DNA of 64,000 bases from JAMPXD01 sp041481895 (lineage in GTDB: Bacteria > Desulfobacterota > Desulfuromonadia > Geobacterales > Geobacteraceae): the NCBI GenBank assembly GCA_041481895.1, contig JBGPCQ010000002.1, forward strand, positions 7,312 to 71,311, written 5' to 3'. Positions 1-9,415 of the stretch are shown here, one piece after another. Position 1 is the first letter of the stretch. Each line of letters begins with the position of its first letter. The notes beneath the pieces are model-generated. The model was not told where the DNA came from. It searched no databases and saw only the letters and a program-made list of their open reading frames with translations. The position numbers and the translations under genes are program-made.

Positions 1-2
1 AC

Positions 3-1022
3 AACCGCGCTATTATCCTCACCTTCATCTTTATCGTAGTGATGGCTCTGGCCACACTACTTAATTCGTTATTCATCAACGGGGTTTTGAAAAAACGCCT
101 TGCAGCACTGGAAAAGGGGGCACGGATCATCTCCGGAGGGAACCTCGAGTACCGGATAGAATATGAAGGTTCCGACGAGCTGGCTGATTTGACCAGGACG
201 ATCAACAGTATGACAGAGAACCTGGCAAAGCTGTACGCATCACTTGAAGAAGAAATTGCCCAGCGAAAAAAATCCGCCGAAGACATAGAAAAACTCAATG
301 AGCACCTGGAGCAACACACGGGTCAACTCGAAGCCGCCAACAAGGAGCTGGAAGCGTTCAGCTATTCGGTATCGCACGATCTGCGCGCGCCGCTCCGCCA
401 CATAACCGGTTTCGTCGAAATGCTGCACAAGCGGAACACAACCACTCTCGATGAGAAAAGTTGCCACTATATGGAGGTAATATCGGAGTCGGCAAAGAAG
501 ATGGGCAATCTCATTGACGACCTGCTGTCGTTTTCACGCATGGGGCGGATCGAAATGATGAAAACCCGGACCAGCATGGTGCAGCTGGTGAACGACGTCC
601 GGAAGGAACTGCAGATCGACGATAAGGAGATGGAGATCGAATTCGACCTCAAGCCCCTGCCGGTAGTATACGGTGACCCGGCAATGCTGAGACTGGTGCT
701 GATCAACCTTATCGCCAATGCAATGAAATTCAGCCATGGCAGGACGCCGATCCGCATAGAGGTAAATTATCGAAACGACACCCCTCGGGAAACGGTATTT
801 TTTGTCAGGGACAACGGCGCCGGGTTCGACATGAAATACGCGGACAAGCTGTTCGGGCTGTTTCAGCGCCTCCATTCCCCGGCGGACTACGATGGGACCG
901 GAATCGGCCTGGCCAATGTCCGGCGCATCATTCACCGCCACGGCGGCAGGACCTGGGCCGAGGGGGCGGTGGACAAAGGGGCCACGTTCTATTTTTCACT
1001 ACCTGATCGAGAGGAGGGGTAA
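3..1022 (+). CDS. Sensor histidine kinase, 5' end cut by window edge
   Basis: The reading frame is already open at base 3 and runs through a hydrophobic helix (about bases 3-80), so the gene starts left of the window. After this last membrane segment come a HAMP-like linker (about 90-250), a coiled coil (to about 340), a HisKA domain whose H-box reads SHDLRAPLRH (phospho-acceptor His near base 375), and a C-terminal HATPase with N-box NLIANAMKF and G-box-like DNGAGFD and GTGIGL. The H-box style resembles phytochrome-type kinases. The CheY-like regulator starts 5 bases after the stop, so the two probably form a pair. The missing N-terminus prevents naming the input signal. Confidence 0.9.
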   Translation, partial: NRAIILTFIFIVVMALATLLNSLFINGVLKKRLAALEKGARIISGGNLEYRIEYEGSDELADLTRTINSMTENLAKLYASLEEEIAQRKKSAEDIEKLNEHLEQHTGQLEAANKELEAFSYSVSHDLRAPLRHITGFVEMLHKRNTTTLDEKSCHYMEVISESAKKMGNLIDDLLSFSRMGRIEMMKTRTSMVQLVNDVRKELQIDDKEMEIEFDLKPLPVVYGDPAMLRLVLINLIANAMKFSHGRTPIRIEVNYRNDTPRETVFFVRDNGAGFDMKYADKLFGLFQRLHSPADYDGTGIGLANVRRIIHRHGGRTWAEGAVDKGATFYFSLPDREEG

Positions 1023-1026
1023 TGGT

Positions 1027-1476
1027 ATGAATGTCAGTCTGAAAAGAATCCTGCTGGTCGAGGACAGCCCCCATGACGCCGAAATGACCATGGAAGCGTT
1101 ATCCGAACATAACCTGGTCAATGAAGTGGCCTGGGTCAAGGACGGCGAAGAAGCGCTCGATTTCCTCTATCAACGGGGCGCCCATGCCGGGCGCGCCGGC
1201 AACAACCCGGCCGTGATCCTTCTCGACCTGAAGCTCCCCAAGGTGGATGGCCTGGAGGTATTGCAGACTATCAAGAAAGACGATAAACTGAAAACAATCC
1301 CGGTTGTGGTCCTCACCTCTTCCCGCGAAGAAAGCGACCTGATAACAAGCTACCAGCTGGGTGTGAACGCCTACGTGGTGAAGCCGGTGAACTTCCCCGA
1401 CTTCATGCAGGCGGTCAAGGAATTGGGGTTTTTCTGGGCCATCATCAATGAACCGCCCCCCGGAAGCATACGATAG
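1027..1476 (+). CDS. Single-domain response regulator (Rcp1-like)
   Basis: A 149-residue receiver-only protein, probably the phosphorylation target of the kinase just upstream. Acidic residues E12/D13, phospho-acceptor D67 (LLDLKLP), T97 and K119 (VVKP) are all present. The slight extra length with an insertion before D67 is typical of Rcp1-type regulators that partner phytochrome-like kinases. The start at 1027 follows a strong GAGGAGGGG ribosome site. An upstream in-frame extension to 892 would lie inside the kinase gene and is not needed. The output is unknown because there is no effector domain. Confidence 0.88.
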   Translation: MNVSLKRILLVEDSPHDAEMTMEALSEHNLVNEVAWVKDGEEALDFLYQRGAHAGRAGNNPAVILLDLKLPKVDGLEVLQTIKKDDKLKTIPVVVLTSSREESDLITSYQLGVNAYVVKPVNFPDFMQAVKELGFFWAIINEPPPGSIR

Positions 1477-1485
1477 GACGAGGTC

Positions 1486-3399
1486 ATGAAACAGTCTATC
1501 AGAATTCTCCATCTCGAGGACGAGAGCAATGACGTGGAACTTGCCCGGGCCGCGCTTGCTGCCGAAGGAATTGCCTGCGAGATCGTTGTCGCCGGCAACG
1601 GAGAGGAATTTGCCGATGCCCTCGAACGGGGCGACTTTGATCTGATTATCGCCGATTACAACCTGCCCGGCTTTGACGGCCTGGCTGCACTTGCCATGAC
1701 CCGCGAAAAATATCCTGACTGCCCCTTTATCTTCCTATCCGGGACCATGGGTGAAGATATCGCCATCGAGTCCCTCAAGAACGGCGCTACTGACTATGTA
1801 CTGAAACACCGGCTGTCACGGCTTGCTCCGGCAGTGAGACGTTCGCTGCAGGAACAGGACCAGAGGGTTGCCCGACATCAGGCCGAGAGAACTCTGAGGG
1901 AAAGCGAAGCCCGTTACCGTGCCCTCTTCGAAAACAGCATTGACGCCATACTGCTGACAATCCCCGATGGCCGCATACTGACAGCCAATCCCGAAGCGTG
2001 CCGCATTTTCGGCAGAACGGAAGAGGAAATCCGCCATATCGGGAGATCCGGCGTTGTCGACGCCCATGACCCCCGGCTCCAAGCGGCACTGGAAGAACGC
2101 TCCCGCACGGGAAGATTCAAGGGCGAACTCACATTCCTCCGGAAAGACGGCAGCACCTTCCCCGGTGAAATTTCCGCGGCGCTTTTCAAGGATAAAGATG
2201 ACAACACCATATCGAGCATGATCATCCGTGATATCACCGAGAAGAGGGCACTTGAAAGCCAGCTGCGCCATGTGCAGAAAATGGATGCAATCGGCACACT
2301 GGCCGGGGGGATAGCTCATGATTTCAACAACCTGCTGACCGCCATCATCGGCTTCGGCACCATACTGGAAATGAAGATGTCACCGGACGACCCGCTGCGC
2401 AAGAATGTCTCCCATATTCTTACCGCAGCGGACCGGGCAGCCGGCCTGACCAGGTCGCTTCTGACGTTCAGCAGGGACCAGCCGCTCGATCCGAAGCTGG
2501 TGAATCTGAACGATATCGTCAGCACCAGCGAAAAACTTTTCAGACGGCTGTTGCGCGAGGACATTGAATGCCGCGTGCTGCTGTCTGAAGAGGAATTGAC
2601 CATCCATGCCGATCCGGGACAAATTGACCAGATCCTTCTGAATCTTGCCACCAACGCCAGGGACGCCATGCCTGACGGCGGCGAACTGACAATCAGCACC
2701 ATGCTTATGGATATGGACCAGCGATTCATCAGTGCCCACGGCTACGGAACAGTGGGGCACTATGCCGTGCTCTCCGTCACCGACACCGGGACAGGCATGG
2801 ATGAAGCAGTTCGCCTGAGGATTTTCGAGCCATTCTACACGACGAAAGATGTCGGCAAAGGCACCGGCCTCGGTCTGTCCATAATCTACGGCATTGTCAA
2901 GCAGCACCATGGATTTATAACCTGCTACTCGGAACCCGGCTCAGGAACAACGTTCAATACCTATCTCCCCCTGCATGAGGGGACGGCCGAGCAGAAGACC
3001 AGGCAGGTCACCGACCAGCCTGCCGGCGGCGCGGAGACGATTTTGCTGGCCGAAGACGACGAAATGGTCCGGAATCTTACCAGAACAGTCCTGGAAGGGG
3101 CCGGTTACCGCGTCATCGAGGCCGTGAACGGCAGAAACGCCGTTCAGCAGTTCATGGACAACAGGAATGAAATTACCCTTCTTGTTCTGGATTTGATCAT
3201 GCCCAGGATGAACGGCAGAGATGCGTATCATGAGATACGAGAGGTAAATCCCCATATACGGGCCATCTTCACCAGTGGTTATTCCGCTGACGTTGCAAAC
3301 CTGCAGGAGCTTGCCGGAGATAGATCCGATTTTATCGCAAAACCAGCGCGACCGGTTGATCTCTTGAAAAAAGTGCGCGAGGTTTTAGACCGCTCGTAA
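1486..3399 (+). CDS. Hybrid histidine kinase REC-PAS-HisKA-HATPase-REC
   Basis: This 637-residue soluble kinase begins 9 bases after the preceding regulator. Order of domains: N-terminal receiver (about 1-120, acceptor D57 in IADYNLPG), PAS (about 135-255), HisKA with AHDFNNLLTAIIGF (about 275-340), HATPase with NLATNARDAMPDGG and GTGLGLS (about 380-495), and a C-terminal receiver (about 510-637, acceptor in LDLIMPRMNG). The HDFNN H-box marks the family that often acts in phosphorelays. No membrane segment is seen. With the two upstream genes it forms a three-gene signalling operon. Partner outputs are not visible here. Confidence 0.9.
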   Translation: MKQSIRILHLEDESNDVELARAALAAEGIACEIVVAGNGEEFADALERGDFDLIIADYNLPGFDGLAALAMTREKYPDCPFIFLSGTMGEDIAIESLKNGATDYVLKHRLSRLAPAVRRSLQEQDQRVARHQAERTLRESEARYRALFENSIDAILLTIPDGRILTANPEACRIFGRTEEEIRHIGRSGVVDAHDPRLQAALEERSRTGRFKGELTFLRKDGSTFPGEISAALFKDKDDNTISSMIIRDITEKRALESQLRHVQKMDAIGTLAGGIAHDFNNLLTAIIGFGTILEMKMSPDDPLRKNVSHILTAADRAAGLTRSLLTFSRDQPLDPKLVNLNDIVSTSEKLFRRLLREDIECRVLLSEEELTIHADPGQIDQILLNLATNARDAMPDGGELTISTMLMDMDQRFISAHGYGTVGHYAVLSVTDTGTGMDEAVRLRIFEPFYTTKDVGKGTGLGLSIIYGIVKQHHGFITCYSEPGSGTTFNTYLPLHEGTAEQKTRQVTDQPAGGAETILLAEDDEMVRNLTRTVLEGAGYRVIEAVNGRNAVQQFMDNRNEITLLVLDLIMPRMNGRDAYHEIREVNPHIRAIFTSGYSADVANLQELAGDRSDFIAKPARPVDLLKKVREVLDRS

Positions 3400-3659
3400 A
3401 TGAAAACGGCAAATCCCCAGTGCCCAGATTTGTCCGCGCCGGGGTGCCAGGACTAAAAAGAACGCCCCCTCCCTGGTATTTTTATACGCCATCAGCTTCC
3501 TGTCCCCTTTTTCCATCTGTTCACTATTTTACCAACTGTTCAATTTCCTCCACTCCGCATGTACCTTTTGGATATGCAACTAGTTGGCATCATTCATTTA
3601 TACCGGTAAATAAAAATGGCATGCTTCTTGATGATTAATGAGCAGGAAGGAGGCATCCC
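3400..3659. other. Intergenic gap, no gene seen
   Basis: This 260-base stretch separates the first signalling operon from the diguanylate cyclase gene pair. I see no credible coding frame and no strong terminator. A TGGCATG-N4-TTGAT string at 3617-3632 lies about 28 bases before the next start but lacks the GC of a sigma-54 -12 element, so it is only a weak resemblance. Confidence 0.5.
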
Positions 3660-3842
3660 ATGGATACCAGATCGGTTCAGACAAGCATATTTCTAGATGC
3701 CTGCCAGGAAGTGGAAAACCTTGCCGCGGAATTGTACCACCTGCTGGCGGACCAGTTTCATACTGACCGAAAGACCGCCCTCGTATGGCAGAGGACAGCC
3801 TTGGACAACGAGAGAGCGCTCTCCTTGAAGGGTTCGGCGTGA
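3660..3842 (+). CDS. Short ferritin-like-domain fragment protein (60 aa)
   Basis: This 60-residue ORF has a strong AGGAAGGAGG ribosome site. Its sequence has the look of the first helices of a rubrerythrin/ferritin-like domain: EVENLAAELYHLLADQF, then LVWQRTALDNER where family members usually show an EE-x-x-H metal motif. That motif is missing (LDNER), so a di-iron site is unlikely. Its stop overlaps the start of the diguanylate cyclase (GTGA), pointing to translational coupling. It may be a vestigial or sensory accessory domain split from a longer protein. The family assignment is inference from pattern only. Confidence 0.55.
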   Translation: MDTRSVQTSIFLDACQEVENLAAELYHLLADQFHTDRKTALVWQRTALDNERALSLKGSA

Positions 3843-5428
3843 GATTGGGTATCCAAAAGAAGCTTGCAGTGAGCTTAAGCACCTTTCTGTTGATTGTCTT
3901 CGGCTTCAGTTGCTGGGGCATTGTCTCATTTACAACACGGCTGTTGCGCGAAAACATCCAGAAACAGCAGTTCGCTATGACGGAATTGATCGCCCGCAGC
4001 GTCGATGACAAGCTGGGAACCTATCTGGAAACCATCGCGCAGCTCTCCTCAGCGGTTCCACCCGAGGCTTTCGAGAACCCCGGCAAGGCCCAGGCATTCC
4101 TTGATTCCCACCGTGACTTGAGAAGCATCTTCAATAACGGTATTATGTTGTTCGACAATAACCTCTCCCTCGTTGCCGAAAGCCCCTTTATCAAAGGGAG
4201 GCGGGGCATCAAGATAGAACGGCTGGAGCAATTCCTGAGAACCGTCGGGGAAAATAACTTTCCGGATATTTCCAATCCTTACATATCCCCCAAGACCAAT
4301 GCTCCGGCCATCGTGATGGCAGTCCCGATCACCGACCGCAACAATCGTTCGCGAGGCTTCCTGATGGGGAGTATCAATCTGACCAGGGATTACTTCATCG
4401 AAGAGCTCATGAGCTACAACATCGGCAAGAAAGGTTACCTGTATCTCTTCAACACTGAACGTACCATGATCCTCCATCCTGACAAGAATCGCATCATGCG
4501 CCATGACATCCCTCCAGGGGCCAACAAACTCCTGGACAGAGCCATTGAGGGATTCGAAGGGAGCGGCGAAACGGTCAATACAAAAGGTGTCCCGCAGATA
4601 GCCTCCTTCAAGCGATTAAAAATGGTCGACTGGATCCTGGCCTCTGCCTATCCGCAGGAAGAGGCCTACGCACCGATCATACGTCTGCGCAACTATATTG
4701 TTGCCGCCGCTTCCCTGGTCACCCTCCTTTCTATCGTTTTGATCTGGCTGCTTACGAACAGGATAACCGCCAGCCTCGTCAGCTTCACCGGTCAGGTTCA
4801 CCTCATCAGGGAGAACCCGGAGAGAAGCCACGAGATCCATATCGTGAGCAGTGACGAAGTCTCTCTTCTGGCCGACACCTTCAACGGCCTGATGCGCGAA
4901 TTGGCACTGGCCCGCGATTCGCTTGATGAGATGACGCGCACCGATTATCTGACAGGTCTCTTTAATCGTCGGCATCTTGAAATGGAAGCGCCAAAACTCC
5001 TGGCCATTTCTGAACGGCAAATGGCCTCAACCGCCGTGCTCATGGTTGATATCGATTATTTCAAGCGTGTCAACGATACCTATGGTCACGAAGCCGGCGA
5101 CGCGGTGTTGGTCCATCTCGCGAAGTTGCTGCTAAAGGCAGTCCGTCCCTACGACTTGGTGGTTCGCCACGGGGGCGAAGAGTTCCTGGTGCTTCTGCCC
5201 CTCAGCACGTGTCATGACGCCATGGCGGTCGCGGAGCGACTCAGACGCAGTATCCAGGATTCGCCGGTCACCTGCGACCATGAAAAGCTTTCCATAACAG
5301 TCAGTATAGGATTTTATGTGGTTGAGCAGATGCACGATCTTCAGGACGCCATCGCACGTGCGGATGCAGCGCTTTATGAGGCCAAAAACAGCGGCCGCAA
5401 CCGTATCTGTCAGGCGCCGACTCATTAA
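3839..5428 (+). CDS. Membrane diguanylate cyclase (dCache-HAMP-GGDEF)
   Basis: Makes c-di-GMP from two GTP. I chose the GTG at 3839 because GAAGGG sits 7 bases upstream and the codon overlaps the previous stop (GTGA); an ATG at 3785 lacks a ribosome site. Layout of the 529-residue product: transmembrane helix about 10-32, periplasmic dCache-type sensor (to about 280), second helix about 285-310, HAMP, then GGDEF from about residue 365. The active-site loop is GGEEF (from about 445), and RPYD five residues before it is a classical inhibitory I-site, so feedback inhibition by c-di-GMP is expected. The catalytic domain looks intact. Confidence 0.92.
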   Translation: MRLGIQKKLAVSLSTFLLIVFGFSCWGIVSFTTRLLRENIQKQQFAMTELIARSVDDKLGTYLETIAQLSSAVPPEAFENPGKAQAFLDSHRDLRSIFNNGIMLFDNNLSLVAESPFIKGRRGIKIERLEQFLRTVGENNFPDISNPYISPKTNAPAIVMAVPITDRNNRSRGFLMGSINLTRDYFIEELMSYNIGKKGYLYLFNTERTMILHPDKNRIMRHDIPPGANKLLDRAIEGFEGSGETVNTKGVPQIASFKRLKMVDWILASAYPQEEAYAPIIRLRNYIVAAASLVTLLSIVLIWLLTNRITASLVSFTGQVHLIRENPERSHEIHIVSSDEVSLLADTFNGLMRELALARDSLDEMTRTDYLTGLFNRRHLEMEAPKLLAISERQMASTAVLMVDIDYFKRVNDTYGHEAGDAVLVHLAKLLLKAVRPYDLVVRHGGEEFLVLLPLSTCHDAMAVAERLRRSIQDSPVTCDHEKLSITVSIGFYVVEQMHDLQDAIARADAALYEAKNSGRNRICQAPTH

Positions 5429-5515
5429 GACGGTTTTGGGTAAGGTCATAATCAAAATGGATAACCTGGCACTGAAGACATTGCAAATACATGGACATCA
5501 GGGGCGGAGGTTAAA

Positions 5516-6073
5516 ATGAAAAATACAATACTGCTGGTTGATGATGAAGCTAATGTTTTGTCGGCTTTGCAAAGAGCATTATTCGAAGAGCCATATGAAG
5601 TTTTGACCGCAACAAGCGGAGAGGATGGGCTAAAGCAACTCCTTGCAAATCGAGTGAAGGTAATCATCTCCGATGAGAGGATGCCGGGGATGGATGGTTC
5701 GGAATTCCTCTCATTGGTAAGGGAGAAGTATCCGGAAACGGTCAGGATCATGCTCACAGGGCATGCCAGTCTCGAATCGGCGATGAAGGCTGTGAACTGC
5801 GGCGAAATTTACCGTTTTTTCACTAAACCCTGGCAAGAACTGGATCTGAAAATGGCGATTTTTTCCGCTCTCGAAAAGTTTGACCTTGAGGCGGAAAATC
5901 GGCGGCTCTTGCGAACAATCAGACATCAGGCTGTAGAGATAAAGATGCTGGAGAGCCAGTTCCCCGGTATTTCCAGGCTGGATAAGGATAAATCGGGACA
6001 TTTCGAGTTGCCCGAGATATCGGAGGATGAACTGGCCGGCATCATAGCTGAATGCGAGAAGAAGTACCGGTGA
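5516..6073 (+). CDS. Response regulator with short C-terminal tail
   Basis: 185 residues. The N-terminal receiver has DD at 10-11 (LLVDDEANVL), an acceptor Asp in ISDERMPGMDG, T (MLTGHAS) and K (FFTKPW), so it is fully equipped. The receiver closely resembles that of the REC-HD-GYP protein at 7930, but the output domain is replaced by a roughly 65-residue helical tail rich in charged residues. Such truncated relatives usually work with a neighbouring hybrid kinase; the kinase at 6176 follows directly. The start has a GGGGCGGAGG ribosome site. Confidence 0.85.
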   Translation: MKNTILLVDDEANVLSALQRALFEEPYEVLTATSGEDGLKQLLANRVKVIISDERMPGMDGSEFLSLVREKYPETVRIMLTGHASLESAMKAVNCGEIYRFFTKPWQELDLKMAIFSALEKFDLEAENRRLLRTIRHQAVEIKMLESQFPGISRLDKDKSGHFELPEISEDELAGIIAECEKKYR

Positions 6074-6175
6074 CTTTCAGACATGCTTTCGAGCCAGGGA
6101 GTGGTGGCCGTGCTACAAAAACGACCAGCGGGAGATAGCGACAGAAAAGTATTTCACGACAAAGGAAAGATTCCT

Positions 6176-7933
6176 GTGAAAAACCAAGCATCCAATACTG
6201 TTCTTGTTATTGACGACTCCCCTTTAATTTGCAATATGGTTTGCTCCGCCATAGAACCTTTAGGGTATAAGGTCCTGACTGCGGTAGCGGGAATAGAGGC
6301 ACTGAAGTTGCTTACCCACCATGGGGACCGAATTGACGTCGTAATTTCAGATGTGATGATGCCGGTTATCGGCGGTGTTGAACTGATGGGCATTATCCAT
6401 GAAAAAGATCCGGACATGCCGGTCATATTGATGACGGCATATTCCAATATGGACATCGTTCTCACTGCGATCAAGAAACGGGCTTTCGACCTGATACTGA
6501 AACCCCTGGATGAATCCCTGCTGCGACAGGCGGTCGAAAAGGCGATGAAGCATCGGAATTTACTCTTCCTGGAAAAAAACTACCTGGAAACTCTCAAACA
6601 GACTGTTAAGGAAAAAACCAGTGAACTTGAAAATAAAATGGCAGAACTGGAAGAAACCAGAGCTGTTCAGACAGCCGAGCATGAGAAGCTGAAAAAGGTT
6701 TTCCTCAAGGTAGAGGAGATCAAGTTGGAGTGGGAGCGGACCATGGATTGCGTCGGCGACATGGTCCTCCTTATTGGCGGGGATGGGAAGATACGCCGCT
6801 GCAACAAGGCATTGCAGATTTTTACCGGCAAGCCTTATTCATCAATTCTCGATACAGATTGGCAGAAGCTCTTTCGCGCCCATTCTCTCCTTTCTACCAG
6901 TGAAGCTTTTACCAGCGGGTCAGAACTCCATCATGCCCCTAGCGGAAGCTGGTTCATTTTCACCACGTACCCTTTTATTTATGGCAATGAAACCACAAAC
7001 CGCGGCACCGTTATCACTCTCCATGATACAACCGAGCTGAAAAAAACCATGGATGCCCTGGGAAAAGCCTACAAGGATCTTCAGACGACCCAGGCAAAAG
7101 TCCTTCAGAACGAAAAAATGGCCTCTATAGGTCAACTGGCAGCAGGAGTTGCCCATGAAATCAACAATCCCATTGGTTACGTTTCAAGCAATCTGAACAC
7201 CCTGAACAAATATCTGGAGCGTCTTACCATTTTCATAACTTCACAGACTGAGATTGTTGGAAATGCCTCAGGACCCGAAGTGCAAAAGGAGCTGATCGAC
7301 CTGCGTCAATCCCTGAAGGTTGACCATATCATCAAAGATATCGGCACACTGATCAATGAAAGCCTTGACGGCGCCAGCCGCGTGGGCAAAATAGTACAGG
7401 ACCTGAATACCTTTTCGCGTACAGATAAGGGTGAAAGTTCTATCGTGGATGTCAAAGAGTGCCTTGAGAGTGCCGTCAACATTGTCTGGAACGAGCTTAA
7501 ATATACAGTAACCATACACCGGGATTACGAGAGCATACCGCCGATAAAATGCTATCCCCAGCAACTCAACCAGGTCTTTATAAACCTGCTGGTCAACGCC
7601 GGACATGCAATTGAAGGTAAAGGGCATGTCACCATAATTACGCGAGCGTATAAAAGCTCAGCTTACATTTCCATTGCCGATACAGGAAAAGGTATCGCCC
7701 CGGAGCATATGAGTCGTATTTTCGAACCATTCTTTACGACCAAGGAAGTGGGGAAGGGAACGGGTCTTGGGCTCAGCATCAGTTACGATATCATAAAGAA
7801 GCATCTGGGTGAAATTACGGTGGAAAGTACAGTCGGCAAGGGGACAACCTTTACCATAAGGTTACCGCTGGGCGAACATGTTAAACAGGGAATGACGGCC
7901 TGCGACAGGTCTGTTATTGGGGACGGAACATGA
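6176..7933 (+). CDS. Hybrid histidine kinase REC-coiled coil-PAS-HisKA-HATPase
   Basis: Soluble kinase of 585 residues if translation starts at GTG 6176, which has AAAGGAAAG 6 bases upstream; an in-frame ATG at 6083 lacks a ribosome site. Domains: receiver (about 10-125; VIDDSPLICNMV, acceptor Asp in ISDVMMPVIGG), coiled coil (about 145-200), PAS (about 205-320), HisKA with AAGVAHEINNPIGYV (about 345-450), and HATPase with NLLVNAGHAIEGKG and GTGLGLSISYDII. The stop overlaps the HD-GYP gene start (ATGA), which implies coupled translation and suggests that the phosphodiesterase is its output. Confidence 0.9.
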   Translation: MKNQASNTVLVIDDSPLICNMVCSAIEPLGYKVLTAVAGIEALKLLTHHGDRIDVVISDVMMPVIGGVELMGIIHEKDPDMPVILMTAYSNMDIVLTAIKKRAFDLILKPLDESLLRQAVEKAMKHRNLLFLEKNYLETLKQTVKEKTSELENKMAELEETRAVQTAEHEKLKKVFLKVEEIKLEWERTMDCVGDMVLLIGGDGKIRRCNKALQIFTGKPYSSILDTDWQKLFRAHSLLSTSEAFTSGSELHHAPSGSWFIFTTYPFIYGNETTNRGTVITLHDTTELKKTMDALGKAYKDLQTTQAKVLQNEKMASIGQLAAGVAHEINNPIGYVSSNLNTLNKYLERLTIFITSQTEIVGNASGPEVQKELIDLRQSLKVDHIIKDIGTLINESLDGASRVGKIVQDLNTFSRTDKGESSIVDVKECLESAVNIVWNELKYTVTIHRDYESIPPIKCYPQQLNQVFINLLVNAGHAIEGKGHVTIITRAYKSSAYISIADTGKGIAPEHMSRIFEPFFTTKEVGKGTGLGLSISYDIIKKHLGEITVESTVGKGTTFTIRLPLGEHVKQGMTACDRSVIGDGT

Positions 7934-8943
7934 ATAATGCCGTGCTGTTTATCGATGATGAAGTAAATATCCTGAACTCAATAAAGAGGGTTTTTGCTGA
8001 TCATGACTTCATCCTGCATACAGCCAGCAGCGCCCGGAAAGGTCTGGAAATTCTCAGCCGCAACGAGATTGCTGTTGTCATCACGGACAACAAAATGCCT
8101 GGCATGAATGGTCTTGATCTGCTTCGCCTGGCAAAAGTGATAACCCCGGACACAATACGGATAATGTTGACGGGACATGCCAGTCTCGACACCGCCATTG
8201 ATGCGATTAATTCCGGGGAAGTTTTTCGTTTCGTGGTTAAGCCCTGGAATGACAAGGCACTGGAAGAGACCCTGGAAGATGCCCTCCAGCGTTACCATAT
8301 TGTCAAACAACTGCAATATTGCGATGAATCGGTAATGCTTTCCATCGCCCAAACTATAGAACTGAAGGACTCTTACACCCGGGGGCATTGCGACAGAGTG
8401 GCAAATTACGCAATCATGATCAGTCGCGCTCTAGGTCTCCCGGAGGAGACAGTACAGGAAATTAAACACGGCAGCTGGTTGCATGACTGCGGCAAAATCG
8501 GCATTCCGGGAACTATCCTCAATAGCAGTGACAAACTCGATGCGTCCCAATACGAGATAGTCAAAAAGCATTGTCTCTGGGGTGCTGAGGTTGCAAGGCA
8601 GGCAAGACTTCCTTCCCGGATCATAAACATCATCCTCTATCATCATGAAAAATTCATGGGAGGGGGTTATCCGGCCGGTCTCAGCGGGAGCGAAATTCCC
8701 CTCGAAGCAAGAATCGTGGCGGTGGCCGATGCATATGATGCCTTAACCTCAAACCGTCCTTACCACAAGGCAATAGATCATGAGAAGGCGCAAAAAATTC
8801 TTGCCGAATCTCAAGGTACACATTTGGACCCGGATTTGGTAGCGTTGTTCTGCCAGTTGCTCTCTTCTATGGAGGATAGACTGAGCACCTTGCTTACAAG
8901 AAACACACTCTCACGAAAGTTGCTGACAACCGGAAGGTCCTGA
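7930..8943 (+). CDS. REC-HD-GYP c-di-GMP phosphodiesterase (RpfG-like)
   Basis: 337 residues: receiver (about 1-120; FIDDEVNIL, acceptor Asp in ITDNKMPGMNG) followed by an HD-GYP domain that hydrolyses c-di-GMP. Catalytic HD is in LHDCGKIG (about H185/D186), further metal ligands lie in HHEKFMGGGYP (about 238-248), which carries the GYP signature, and the family motif DAYDALTSNRPY follows. It is coupled to the upstream kinase by an ATGA overlap. With the GGDEF protein upstream, the block encodes both making and breaking of c-di-GMP under two-component control. Confidence 0.93.
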   Translation: MNNAVLFIDDEVNILNSIKRVFADHDFILHTASSARKGLEILSRNEIAVVITDNKMPGMNGLDLLRLAKVITPDTIRIMLTGHASLDTAIDAINSGEVFRFVVKPWNDKALEETLEDALQRYHIVKQLQYCDESVMLSIAQTIELKDSYTRGHCDRVANYAIMISRALGLPEETVQEIKHGSWLHDCGKIGIPGTILNSSDKLDASQYEIVKKHCLWGAEVARQARLPSRIINIILYHHEKFMGGGYPAGLSGSEIPLEARIVAVADAYDALTSNRPYHKAIDHEKAQKILAESQGTHLDPDLVALFCQLLSSMEDRLSTLLTRNTLSRKLLTTGRS

Positions 8944-9041
8944 TAACTCCGCACCCCTTCCCGAGTCATGCAGCTGCGGAGCCAGCACCCACGCTTTCCA
9001 GCATCCAGCCCCACACCCTGCCGCATCGCAATTTACCAGCC

Positions 9042-9070
9042 TTGACATACCATCATGTTTTCTGTATAAA
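9042..9070 (+). promoter_or_regulatory. Sigma-70-type promoter before yggT-like gene
   Basis: TTGACA at 9042-9047, a 17-base spacer, and TATAAA at 9065-9070. This near-consensus promoter lies 33 bases before the YggT start and probably drives the YggT-DivIVA-DUF167 group. Confidence 0.7.
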
Positions 9071-9102
9071 TTCAAGTCGTCCTAACGACATGGGGGCACT
9101 AC

Positions 9103-9414
9103 ATGTTCATTTTCGCGAATTTGCTGAACGCTGTTGCCTATCTGCTCGACATCCTGCTCACTATCTATATGTATATTATCATTGCCCGGGCGATCATCTC
9201 CTGGGTCAATCCCGATCCCTACAATCCCATTGTTAAGTTTCTCTGCCAGGTCACGGAACCGGTACTGTACCGGGTGCGCCGCGTCCTGCCCGCCATGGGG
9301 GGGGTGGACCTCTCTCCCCTGCTTGTTCTGCTGGTCATCATCTTTCTGCAGAAATTCGTCGTCGGCTCCCTCTTTGACATCGTTCACCGCTTAAAATTCG
9401 GGTTCGGAGGATAA
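9103..9414 (+). CDS. YggT family membrane protein
   Basis: A 103-residue inner-membrane protein with two hydrophobic blocks (about 5-30 and 65-95) and the conserved family stretch IIARAIISWVNPDPYNP. The family is widespread and in many bacteria lies next to divIVA/sepF-type division genes. Here a DivIVA-domain gene follows 1 base after the stop, and a YggU/DUF167 gene follows that. The molecular role is not established; cell-envelope or osmotic functions have been proposed. The ribosome site GGGGGC precedes the ATG. Confidence 0.88.
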   Translation: MFIFANLLNAVAYLLDILLTIYMYIIIARAIISWVNPDPYNPIVKFLCQVTEPVLYRVRRVLPAMGGVDLSPLLVLLVIIFLQKFVVGSLFDIVHRLKFGFGG

Positions 9415-9415
9415 C

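Noticed and set aside
3617..3632. TGGCATG-N4-TTGAT before the ferritin-like ORF as a sigma-54 site
   Set aside because: The essential GC of the -12 element is GA here and there is no enhancer-like repeat nearby.
5466..5484. TGGCACTGAAGACATTGCA upstream of the REC gene at 5516, resembling a sigma-54 promoter
   Set aside because: The GG and GC elements are 13 bases apart rather than 10, so it cannot be used in the canonical way.
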